DNA from: Rapana venosa | Lineage: Eukaryota > Mollusca > Gastropoda > Neogastropoda > Muricidae | DNA: 64,000 bases | Reading direction: 5' to 3' | NCBI GenBank assembly: GCA_028751875.1 | Contig: CM054159.1 | Span: forward strand, 18,365,681 to 18,429,680 | In this document: piece by piece, positions 37,431 to 48,374 of the stretch | Position numbering within the stretch: position 1 is the stretch's first letter | Layout: each line of letters opens with the position of its first letter | Position numbers and translations under genes: made by a program | Notes under the pieces: model-generated | What the model was told of the DNA's origin: nothing | What the model saw: the letters and a program-made list of their open reading frames with translations, nothing else | Database searches by the model: none

Positions 37431-40400
37431 TTATTAAAAAAAAAAGGCAACCCATTTCATTATACGGGGCAAATCTGAGTCCAGATTTTCAGATCAAATT
37501 GGACTCTGTTTTTTTTTATTCCAGGGTTTTAAAATTTTCTGTGAAAAGATAACAAAAACCCAAAAAAAAAAACGGGAAACCCAAATTCTAAATTAGTGAC
37601 CCCATAACTTTAAACTTTCCCCCCATTTGAAGTTATGTTTGTAGAATCCATATGGAAGAGTTTTTAAAAAAAAAAATTTTAAAAAGGGTCCCCCAATCTT
37701 TTGAAATTTGGGGACCCGGCTATGGGAAACCAACAGAAAGAAAAAAACTGGATGGGGACAAATTTGCCCTCCATGGGGTTTACGGGTTCTATTAGAATCA
37801 AGGGAAAAAAATTTTCTTTTTAAAAAAATTTAAATATTGATCTAGAAAAAGGGGAAAAATTTTAACAAATGGCCCCAAAAAATAAATTTTCATAAAAACC
37901 CCCCCCAAACCTGTTAGTTCCCCCCAAAAGAGTCACCCCCAAAACCAAGCACAATAATTGCCCTTATTATTATCTAGCCCTAAAAAACATTTTTTTAAAA
38001 CGTATTTTCCCAGTCTAAAACTGCAGCGCCCCACTACCCACCCCCTGTCCCTAGTGGTCCAAAAACGGAAAAAAATCCCCAAAAACCGGCCAAAAACTTT
38101 TCCCTATTGTTTTTTAAAAATTTTTAAAGAGAATTTTTTCCCCTTTTAGATTTAAGGGTAACCCTTTCCCTGGGAAAAACTTTAAAGAAATTACTGACCC
38201 CAACTTACCCATAAAATTTTGGATAAAAATTTTTTTATGCTTTTACAACAAAAGCCCCCATAAAAATTTTGGGATCAAATATTTCCCAAAACCCAACCTT
38301 GGCTCACTAAAGAACTAAAAGAAGCAAGCAAATTTTGGGGGAGTTTTTTAAAAAAGAACAAAAAATTTTAAAGAAGAGTCAAAAAAATTAAAGAAATTTG
38401 CCAAAAAACTCAAAAAAAATTTCGAGAAAAAAAAGAAATTTTTTCCAAGTATACAATCTTCCAAACAAAAACTCAAAGACTGTGGGGGCCGAGCCATAAA
38501 TCAAATAACTAACAAATAACGCATTTTCCCCAAATCAAATATAATCAAAGACCCATTTGCTGAAAAAAATTTCCTTAAAACAATCTTTTTTTTAAAAGTC
38601 TCTACAAAACCTTATTAGAAATGAAAAAATTCAAAGTCCAAAAATTAATAAAAGGGAACAAAAACCCAATTTACTTAAAAAGGAAAGCTTTAACCCCCTT
38701 CAAAACTTAAATTTCCATTTAGGGTTCTTTTTTTTGAGGTCAAAATGGTTATCAAAAACCCCCTTTAAAAACAATCAAGAATCCCGGCTTGAGGGAAAAT
38801 GGGAAACAGCAAAATTTTGGGAAGCTATCGCTCCAGTTAAATCACAGAAAAACTTTTAACATATTTTTAAACTTTTTTTTGAAAAAAGGGGGCCTTTCCC
38901 CCTTTCCCCAATCTTTCAAAAACCAAGCTCAAGTAACCCCCAATTACAAGTCTGGGAAAAAACTTCGGGCCCCTTCAAATTTATAGACCAATCTCCATCA
39001 TATTACCCTTTTTCCCAACCCCTTGGAAAAAACATATAAACAAAAAAACCCAACTTGGGCCCCCCCCTTAAAAAATTTTAAAAAAATTCCCTTCCACCCT
39101 AATTACCCCAAATTTCAGTCTGGATTTAGACAAAAACTCATGTCAAACTGAACTAAATTAGTCTGAAACAACGGGCAATCAAACTTTTAATGACAAAAAT
39201 TTTTTTGGAGTAAAATTTGTAAACACCAAAAAATCTTTTGATACAAGGACCACATATTTTCTCATAAAAAAAGCAAGACTGACCATTTTCCTTCCCCAAT
39301 ACCTTAGAACTACTTGGCCCCTACAAAAAAACAGAAAACAGTGTGTCCCCAATTAGGAACAACACTTTCCAAACTACAAGGCCATAATTAGGGGTACCAC
39401 AAGGATCCTTAAAGGCCCTTTTATTTTTTCTCATTATACTAAAAAAACCTCCCTTTTCCAAATCAATATCAAATGTAAACTTTTTTGTGAGAAAAAAATT
39501 ATTCATGGGCCAAAATTAAACCTACAAGGGGCCCCCAATAATTTTTACTCCTGGGCAAACGCATTACAGTAAAGCAGAAAAAAAGCCCCATAAGTCCCTT
39601 TTTTCCATTATCCTCGATAAAAAAAAACAAAATAAGAAAAATTAAAAAAAAGCGTTGTTTCACTTTTTGAATGGATAAAACTAAACCCATATGCCTAAAA
39701 ACCCCAAAAAAACGAAAGTAGCTTTTTTAAACCCACCAGCAAAAGCGTAAAAAAAAATTTAAACCCCAAAAATTTAAAATCCAATCAAAATTAAAAAGGA
39801 AGAAAATTAAAAAAAACCCAAATCCCCCACAAAGTTCTGGGTAACAATTAAATAAAAAACTAAAGTTGGTTCTACCCCCATATCCAACTATGCAAAGAGT
39901 ATCCCCAACTTTCCTCAAATAAAGCACTTTCTTGACTTTCATTAAAGGAAACAAATTCCCCAAATTCTTATACAAAAATCCTCAATAGCCTGCTTCACCC
40001 GTGGGTTTCTGCAAGTAAAAACCCTTAATAAAAACCGTTATTGATTCCTTATGAACGTGCTCTAAAAAATGGCCCCTTTTTAAAAAAGAAAAGCTTATTG
40101 AAGCCCCCTAACTCAATTAAAATTTATTCCCCCCCTTACCCCAAAAACGTTTAAAAAAAAACCAAAGGATCGTGAGGTTCAAAAAAAAATTTTATGTGGG
40201 GAAAAATTTTCCCTTCATACTTAAAGACTTTTTCCCCCTTTAAACCAAACCCCGAAAATACTATAAACCCAAAGTGTCCCCAACCCCAAAAGAATATATT
40301 TATTTTAAAAATTCTATTTTTACTTTTACTCAGGCCCTATGCTTTTGGAAAACCCCCTTTCCTAAAATTCCCATTTAAAACCCAACTCAACCCAAAAAAA

Positions 40401-41030
40401 CCTACAAAAAAATTATTACCAATTTCCCCCCCAATTGGCAATCAAAAATTTAAAAAACCACAGTCCATACCCAAAAAAAAACAAATTTTGTATGCCCGAA
40501 ATTTTCCCCCATCTCCCCTTTCCCCCTTTCACCTGTCTGTCTGTCTGTTGCCTCTCTCTTTTTTTTTAAAAAATTTTTCATCTTTGGGTTTTAAAGTGAT
40601 TTTAACCAAAAATTTTGGGAATTTTAAAAAAAACCAACACTTATTTTATAAGAAATATATAGTCTTAAAAATTTAAAATGTGCAAATCTTTTACGAGTAT
40701 AAAAATTTTTTTTTTTAAAAAGAAAGATTTGGTAAGGGTGAGGGTGGGCGGGTTTTAAAGAATTTTTATTCATTTATTTTTGTTTTTTTTTTTTGTTTTT
40801 TTAAACAAAAAAAAAGCATTTTTTTTAAAAACACACACACACACACACCCCACCCCACACACACACAAAAACCCCACACACACACCCAAACAACACACAC
40901 CCACCCATCCTTCTCCTTCCACTACTTCCATTTCTCCCCCCCTCCCCCCTCCCCTCTCTTCCCCTTCCCAAATTTTTAAAAATTTCATTTAAGGTTTTTA
41001 TTTTTTTTTTCCCTTTTTAAAATTGATAGT
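37431..41030 (+). mobile_element. LINE remnant in low-quality sequence
   Basis: Traces of one or more LINEs survive on the plus strand: YRPISIILPF near 38983, QSGFRQKLMSN near 39118, and GVPQGSLKGP near 39390 (normally GVPQGS-L-LGP). The whole stretch has inflated A, T, C and G runs and frequent lost bases, so no frame lasts. I treat the open frames here as artefacts. Confidence 0.6.
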
Positions 41031-41602
41031 GAAAAGGGGTTTTGGGGCCCTTATTTTTTATTGTCGACTTTTAAAATTTTGTAGGACAATAATAAAAAAT
41101 AATTGTTAAATGGTGTTCTGTAACTGTTTTAAAAAATGATATTTTTAATTTTTTCCTGAAATACACACACACATTCCCTCCCCTCCTTTTTTTTTTTTGG
41201 TTTATGGGTTTATATTGTCTCCCCTCTTCCTCCTCTCCCCCCCCCCCCCTCTCTCCCCCCCTTTTAAGGGTTTTTTGCTTATTTTGCTTTTGTTTTTGTG
41301 TATCCGATCAAGACGTAGCATTTTTAATATTTTCAATTTTATTATTGGGCTTTCGGCTGAACTTGATTTTTAATAAATTCCCCTTTTCAAAACTTTTTTG
41401 TTTTTGAAAACAAAAATGTGTACCTTTTTTAACAAGGGTTTGTAGATGTTTATTTTTTATGACTTTATAAGATTGGGGTTTTTTCTTGTTTTTTGTTTGT
41501 TTTTTGTTGTGTTTTTTTAGTGGGTCTTTTGTTAGTTTTTCCTTTCTTTTGTTTGTTTGTTGTTGTTGTTGGTTGTTTGTTTGGTTTGTTTGTTGTTGTT
41601 TT

Positions 41603-41634
<32 letters not shown>

Positions 41635-41715
41635 CTTTTCTTTCAATTGTTTGGGTTTTTTTTGAAAGGGTTATTTCCCTTTGTATCTACTGTGTGAGAG
41701 TATGAGTATTGGGTT
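41031..41715. other. Low-complexity sequence, no gene seen
   Basis: T- and C-rich stretches with stretched homopolymers and a run of 21 G at 41614-41634. Confidence 0.5.
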
Positions 41716-41815
41716 ATTATTAAGATGTATCCCTACGGGCGGGGACTGGATGTAAAAAAGCCCATGAGTGCTTATTCATTATCCTCGAAATAAAAGAATT
41801 TGTCATTGTCATTGT
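41716..41815 (+). repeat. SINE 3'-end fragment
   Basis: GGGGACTGGATGTAAAAAAG, CCCATGAGTGCTTATTCATT and CTCGAAATAAAAGAATTTGTCATTGTCATTG. It leads directly into (TCTA)n. Confidence 0.85.
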
Positions 41816-41942
<127 letters not shown>

Positions 41943-41993
41943 CATATAGATAATTATCTATAAAATCTCCACATCTCTCCTTAATTGTTTGTA

Positions 41994-44370
41994 GTGTAGT
42001 GTAGTGTAGTGTAGTGTAGTGTTATGTAGTGTAGTGTTGTGTAGTGTAGTTTAGTGTTATATAATGTAGTGTAGTGTAGTGTAGTGTAGTATAGTGTAGT
42101 TTAGTGTTATATAGTGTAGTGTAGAGGCAATGGAGAGGCCACAGTGGCGAGCAGCTGTACGCAGTGGCGCCAAGGCCCACGAAGCAAACAGAATTGCAAC
42201 AGCTGAGCAACGCAGGCAATACATGAAAGATAGAGCCTCCAAGTCTCCACAAGCAGCCACTATACCCTGTCCATACTGCTCAAGAACTTTTCAAGCGCGG
42301 ATTGGCCAAATAAGTCATCTTCGCACCCACAGAAATGGACCCTCCCAATCCCAGGATGAATAGATGGTCATCATCGATCCCGATGGACGAAGAGTCTAGT
42401 TTAGTGTTATGTAGTGTAGTGTAGTGTAGTGTAGTGTAGTGTAGTGTAGTGTAGTGTAGTGTAGTGTGGTGTAGTGTTATATAGTGTAGTGTAGTTTAGT
42501 GTTATATAATGTAGTGTAGTGTAGTGTTATATAGTGTAGTGTAGTGTAGAGTAGTGTAGTGTTTGTAGTGTAGTGTAGTGTAGTGTTATATAGTGTAGTA
42601 TAGTTTAGTGTTATATAGTGTAGTGTAGTGTTATCAAGTGTAGTGTAGTGTAGAGTAGTGTAGTGTTATGTAGTGTAGTGTAGTGTAGTTTAGTTGTAAT
42701 GTAGTGTAGTGTAGTGTAGTGTAGTGTACTGTAGTGTAGTGTAGTGTGGTGTAGTGTAGTGTAGTGTAGTGTTATATAGTGTAGTATAGTTTAGTGTTAT
42801 ATAGTGTAGTGTAGTGTAGTGTAGTGTTATATAGTGTAGTATAGTTTAGTGTTATATAGTGGTAGTGTAGTGTAGTGTAGAGTAGTATAGTTTAGTGTTA
42901 AATAGTGTAGTGTAGAGTAGTGTAGTGTAGAGTAGTGTAGTGTAGTGTAGTGTTATATAGTGTAGTATAGTTTAGTGTTATATAGGTAGTGTAGTGTAGT
43001 GTAGTGTAGTGTAGTGTAGTGTTATTAGGTAGTTGTTTAGTTTTTTATATTGTGTGGGTTTGTAAGTTTAGTTTTAAAATTTTTGGGGTGGTTTTGGTAT
43101 GTAGTGTTTAGTGTTTTAAAGGGTGTAGTGTAGTGTAGTGTTATTGTGTAGTATGTTTAGTTTTATTTTAGTGTGTGTAGTGAATATGTTGGGGGTAGTG
43201 TAATTTTTGGGTTTTTTTATTTTTAGGTTTTTTTTGTTTTTTAGGGTAGTGTGTGTAGTGTTGGTTAGTGTTTTTTTTAGTGTAGTGGTTTTGTAGTGTT
43301 GTTTGTGTTATGCAGTTTTGTGAGTGAGCATGTTTAGTTTATGTAGTGTAGTAGTGTAGTTTAGTTTTTTTAGGAGTGTAGTGTGTTAGTTTTAGTGTTA
43401 TGAGTGTAGTCGGTTTTATTTTGTGTTTGTAGTGTAGTGTAGTGTAGTTTAGTGTTATGTAGTGTAGTTGTGTAGTTATGTTGTGTAGTGTAGTGTAGTG
43501 TATTTGTAGTGTTATGTATTGTAGTTAGTGTGGTAGTGTAGAGTATGTGTGTAGTTTTATGTAGTGTAGTGTGTTTTATTTTGTTAGTTAGTTTGGTTTT
43601 TAGTGTAGTGTAGTGTAGTTTTATTAGTGTAGTAAAGGTAGAGTGTGTGTGTTATGTTTAGTGTAGTGTAGTGTAGAAGAGTTTTAAAAGTAGTGTAGTG
43701 TAGTTTTATGTAGTGTAGTGGAGTGTAGAGAGTGTGTGTTATTTAGTGTAGTGTAGTGTAGTGATATAGTGTAGATGTTTAGTGTTTATAGTGTATTTTG
43801 GGTAGTGTAGTGTAGGTTATATAGTTTTTAGTGTAGGGTGTGTAGGGTGAGAGTGTGTGTGTAGTGTAGTGTAGAGTATTTTGGTATTTTTTGGTTATTA
43901 GGTGTGTAGTGTAGTGCGTGTTATATAGTTGTTAGTTTAGTGTTTATAGTGTAGGTAGTGTGTGTAGGTTATTTAGTGTGTTAGTTAGTGTTATATGTGT
44001 GTGAGTGTAGTGTAGGTGATTATATGTGTAGTATAGTTTAGTGTTATGAGTGTTTTTTGTGTTTATGTAGTGTTGTGTATTTGTGTTTGTAGTGTAGTGT
44101 TATGTAGTGGTGTAGTGTTTTTTAGTGTTATGCAGTGTTGGCCGTGTAGTGCTTTTGTAGTGTAGTTTGGGGTTTGTGTGTAGTGTAGTTTAGTGGGGTT
44201 TTGGTGTAGTGTTATATTGTAGGTAGTTTAGTGTTTTAGTGTAGGTAGTAAAGTGTAAGGGGTATTATAGTGTGTTTAGTTTTAGTGTAGAGTAGTTTGG
44301 TAGTGTTATGTAGTGTAGTGTAGTGTAGTGTGTGTAGTGTTATTTTAGTGTAGTTTTGGTTTGTGTTATA
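41994..44370. repeat. (GTAGT)n pentanucleotide array
   Basis: A long GTAGT/GTGTA array with recurring 'TTTAGTGTTATATA' variants that suggest a higher-order unit. Almost no C on the plus strand. It is interrupted at 42123-42397 by a LINE fragment. From about 43020 to 44370 the units are scrambled by indels and T/G-runs. Confidence 0.93.
42123..42397 (+). mobile_element. LINE 3' end with C2H2 finger inside the GTAGT array
   Basis: An open frame from ATG 42130 encodes 77 residues, MERPQWRAAVRSGAK … CPYCSRTFQARIGQISHLR-THR … SQDE, with a stop at 42361. The C-x2-C-x12-H-x3-H finger and the preceding EQRRQYMKDRAS segment match the C-terminus of a family of invertebrate LINE proteins. The 3' end GGTCATCATCGATCCCGATG is also typical. 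GTAGT repeats lie directly on both sides, so this is a 5'-truncated insertion. The finger is intact. Confidence 0.82.
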
Positions 44371-45535
44371 AATCTCCTCCTCACTCTTCTTGACTTATCT
44401 GCAGCCTTTGATTACCAATAGATCACCCCAATTCTTCTTTCTCGCCTCCAAAATACGTTTGGTATTATGGCACAGCCCTCCCCTGGTTTACTTCATACCT
44501 CACAGACCAGTTCAGAAAGTTATTGTAAACAAAATTCAATCAAAACCTGTCAAAATGGAATGTGGAGTCCCGCAGGATCAGTCCTGGGCCCTGTTCTCTT
44601 TACTCTAACACTGCTCACTCTCACATATAATAAACAAACCACCCTATTAAATCTCATTTCTATGCCGATGTACTCAAACTTCGTGCAGCGATACTGTTGA
44701 AACTTGCCTTCCCTTTGACAAATATGTCCTACTGCCTTCAAGACATTCAAAATGGATGACTCAGAACAAGTTACAACTTAATCCCGTTTAAAACGAAGCC
44801 ATGCTCATAGGGACCCAACTTTTAAATTTCCTCTATCACAAAAACCCTTTATAGAATTCGGCAATACGTTCAGTTCCTTTGTCCAACTCTGTGAAGTTAT
44901 GTAGGAGTAGTTCTTGACAAAACTCTTCTTGAAAAATTCATCACCAGACCTGCCAGTCTGTTACTATCAATTTACGGGGTGTAAGCGCGATTCGCAAGTA
45001 TTGTCCCCTGATGCAACTTCCAAGCTTGTCACATCTCTTATTCTTTACGTTTAGACTACTGTAATTCTCTTTTGGCTGGCCTACCAGCATCATCTATCCA
45101 CTCTCTTCAACGCATACAAAACTCTGCAGCTCGACTGGTCCTAAGAAAGAAAAAATCTGAACACATCACTCCTCTTCTGCGATCTCTTCACTGGTTGCCT
45201 GTCTCACAAAGACTGGAGTATAAAATCAATACCCTCTGTTTCAATGTCTCCCCAAATCTGCACCCTCTTATCTCTGTAACTGTCTTCACCTGTACACTCC
45301 ATCCCGTTCCTTCGTTCAGCCGCAGATACTTTGTGCTTTCGAACACCAGATTTCAAACAAAACCCCTGTTGGCCGTCGTCCTTCTCTGTTTCTGGGTCCA
45401 TCACCTGGAATGACCTCCTCTTTCACTTCGTCAAAAGCCTTCACTTGATTCCTTCAAATCCAGCCTCAAAACACTTATTTCTACCTGAGACTTTCCCCCA
45501 CATATTGTCCCTAATTTTCAACAGCATCTTTCACC
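44371..45535 (+). mobile_element. CR1/Jockey-type LINE reverse transcriptase fragment
   Basis: Plus-strand traces in shifting frames: LLTLLDLSAAFD, ALPWFTSYLTDQ, VECGVPQ-type MECGVPQ then GSVLGPVLF, and FYADVLKL (damaged FADD). Then [40 protein letters not shown] and [14 protein letters not shown] follow, and last ITWNDLLF. At least four frameshifts. A GT repeat and then the scaffold gap follow. Confidence 0.88.
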
Positions 45536-45549
45536 GTCTAAGTGTTGTT

Positions 45550-45690
45550 CCGTGTGTGTGTGTGTGTATGTTTTGTGTGTGTGTGGTGTGTTGTGTGTGT
45601 GTGTGTGTGTTGTTTGTGTGTGTGTGTGTGTGTGTGGTGTGTGTTTTGGGGTGTGTTTTGTGTTGTGTGTTGTATGTGTGTTGTGCGTGC
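45550..45690. repeat. (GT)n microsatellite
   Basis: Interrupted GT run just left of the gap. Confidence 0.9.
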
Positions 45691-45771
45691 GTTGTGCGTG
45701 CCCTAGTGCGCGCGCATGGTTTTCATTAGGTTTAAGGGGTTGCATTTTGGTTAAAAATTGGGAAAGGTTCA

Positions 45772-46271
45772 NNNNNNNNNNNNNNNNNNNNNNNNNNNNN
45801 NNNNNNNNNNNNNNNNNNNNNNNNNNNNNNNNNNNNNNNNNNNNNNNNNNNNNNNNNNNNNNNNNNNNNNNNNNNNNNNNNNNNNNNNNNNNNNNNNNNN
45901 NNNNNNNNNNNNNNNNNNNNNNNNNNNNNNNNNNNNNNNNNNNNNNNNNNNNNNNNNNNNNNNNNNNNNNNNNNNNNNNNNNNNNNNNNNNNNNNNNNNN
46001 NNNNNNNNNNNNNNNNNNNNNNNNNNNNNNNNNNNNNNNNNNNNNNNNNNNNNNNNNNNNNNNNNNNNNNNNNNNNNNNNNNNNNNNNNNNNNNNNNNNN
46101 NNNNNNNNNNNNNNNNNNNNNNNNNNNNNNNNNNNNNNNNNNNNNNNNNNNNNNNNNNNNNNNNNNNNNNNNNNNNNNNNNNNNNNNNNNNNNNNNNNNN
46201 NNNNNNNNNNNNNNNNNNNNNNNNNNNNNNNNNNNNNNNNNNNNNNNNNNNNNNNNNNNNNNNNNNNNNNN
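45772..46271. other. Assembly gap of 500 N
   Basis: Exactly 500 N, a typical scaffold filler. True distance and orientation across it are unknown. Open frames that pass through it are meaningless. Confidence 1.
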
Positions 46272-46598
46272 CCACACACATAACCCACATACCCATACAA
46301 CACACACATACACCCACACACATACACCCACACACATACACCCACACATACACCCACACACACATACACCCACACACACATACACCCACACTACATACAC
46401 CCACCACACATACACCCACATATACACCACACATACACCCACACTACACACATCCCCACACATACACCCACACACAACACCACAAAACATATACACCCAC
46501 ACATACCACACACATACACCCATCCACACATACACCCACATTCACCCACATATACACCCACACACACACCTACACCCACACACACATACACCCACAAG
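46272..46598. repeat. (CACACATACACC)n repeat
   Basis: Imperfect 12-bp CA/ACC repeats from the gap edge to the LINE below. Confidence 0.93.
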
Positions 46599-48260
46599 GT
46601 GTTGACCCACAAGTTTTACCTAATTTTCGAATAAATGGAGAAGCTCTAGAATACAAACAAGCAGTGAAATTCTTAGGAGTATTCCTTACTTCTAAGTTAA
46701 CGTGGAATCAACATATTGAATATATGGCAACTAAAGCTAAGAAAGTTCTTAACTTCTTAAAAGTTACTAGTAAACAGCCATGGGGACAAGATATTACTGT
46801 ATTAAAGTATCTGTCCTTGTCCCTTGTGCGATCAAGACTGTCTTATGGACAAGAAGTATTTTTCAGTGCTCCAAACTATTTGCTTCAGAAAATCCAGTCT
46901 TGATTGTAAAGCATTTCGACTTGCTTTAGGTGTACCAGCTCACGCCTCATCTCTAGGTACATATAAGGAAGTAGGAGTTCTTCCTTTAAATGAATATCGA
47001 CAGCTTGCTGTGGCAAAATATGTTTTAAGAAGTACAACAAATGACAGCAACGTTGAAAATGAGTCCAGATAAAGTCTGACATTCACTTTCCGAAAAGAGC
47101 AAGAAGTATCAGCTCGCTTACTACAATTAATACTTACACTTCTCCCCTTTTTAAACATTCAGAACTTAAACCAAATGAATTAGCAAAATCAGTACAGTCA
47201 GCTCCCTACCACCTTGGGAACTTTTTAAAGCTCATTTTGACAACAATCATTCTTCTGTAAGAAAAGCTGAAATGTTAACATTCTTACATCGCTAGTAAAA
47301 GAACATATTCAAACTACTTTATCCTGATCATCTCAAATCTATACTGATGGGTCCGTTTTAAATACTAATGAGGCTGGTGCAGCTTTCATTATTCCATCAT
47401 TAAAAGTAGAACGAGCTGTCTACCTGGGAAAAAAATAATCATATATTTACAGCTGAGCTAACTGCTATAGTGTTGGCACTTAACTATGTACTGACTTCCC
47501 TAAAGACATATTCAACAACTTTTGTGGTTGATTTAAATCGGTTTTACATGCTTTATGAAATTCTACTTTTAAAGTAAGAAAGACCTACTCATTGAAATCA
47601 GGCATCTGGTACACTTTTTGATTTTAAGAGGTAGTACTGTTACTTTCTGTTGGGTTCCCTCACACACTGGTATCTTTTTAATGAAAAAGTTGACAGTCTT
47701 GCAAAATATGGCGTGAGAAATAAAAATAGTTCTTGTGAAATAAACGTTGCCTTATCTCTGCATGAGGGATACAGCTTGCTACAAAACGCTTGCTGGAAGC
47801 ACTTCAGAAAGAAAATATATGATTCTGGCTATTGTCTTTATAATGGCTGTACAAGCAATATGATAGATTTTCGAAATGCTTTCATTTCTAACAAAGTCTG
47901 TGGTTGGTATAATCGTAGAAATATGTTATCCCTTATGTACAGATTTAAACTAAATGCTTTCAGGACAAAGTACGTGAAAGATGTAAACTGTATTTGTGGG
48001 AGAAGATTACCAATAGTCATGTTATTTTGATTGTGGACATTTAAAAGCATTTTTACCTGCTATCCCATTTTATCACTGGATCAGATTTTGCCCGAACCAT
48101 CGTTACTGTTGGCTTTTGGTTGGGTTTGTAAGAAGCCCGAAAATTCATTTTTTGTTATGTTAAATTTTTTTTTAAGTACTGTATTTGACACTTTTTGTTA
48201 TTGTTTGCATTCTCTTTTTTATTTATTTTTCCCCCGTCTAAAACATAAATGTAATAGACG
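46599..48260 (+). mobile_element. I-type LINE fragment: RT end and RNase H
   Basis: The plus strand encodes LPNFRINGEALEYKQAVKFL and GVFLTSKLTWNQHIEYM (end of RT/thumb), then FRLALGVPAHASS. An RNase H domain with IYTDGSVLNTNEAGAAFI, FTAELTAI and CWVPSHTG follows, then NEKVDSLAK and a CICGRRL cysteine stretch. The RNase H catalytic D of YTDGS, the E of AEL and the late D of EKVDSLAK can be recognised. Frameshifts near 46905, 47080-47330 and 47560-47650 break the frame. A conserved RNase H after RT is typical of the I and related clades. Confidence 0.87.
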
Positions 48261-48374
48261 TTAAACTGAAGATCACTACACACCACACCCCCCTTTCCTC
48301 GCCCGAGTTCTCCAGTTTCCCCTGAAGAGATTTTGTGTGTGACCACTGTTCCCCTCAGGTACTGCATTTCCCGC

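Noticed and set aside
37958..40676. Short frames in the homopolymer-rich stretch
   Set aside because: The sequence looks like faulty consensus. Only scattered reverse transcriptase motifs can be trusted.
41994..44370. Telomere or interstitial telomere repeat
   Set aside because: The unit is GTAGT, not TTAGGG, and it is flanked by ordinary repeats and LINEs on both sides.
45518..46903. Long open frames across 45.5-46.9 kb
   Set aside because: They exist only because 500 N translate as X and the flanks are GT/CA repeats.
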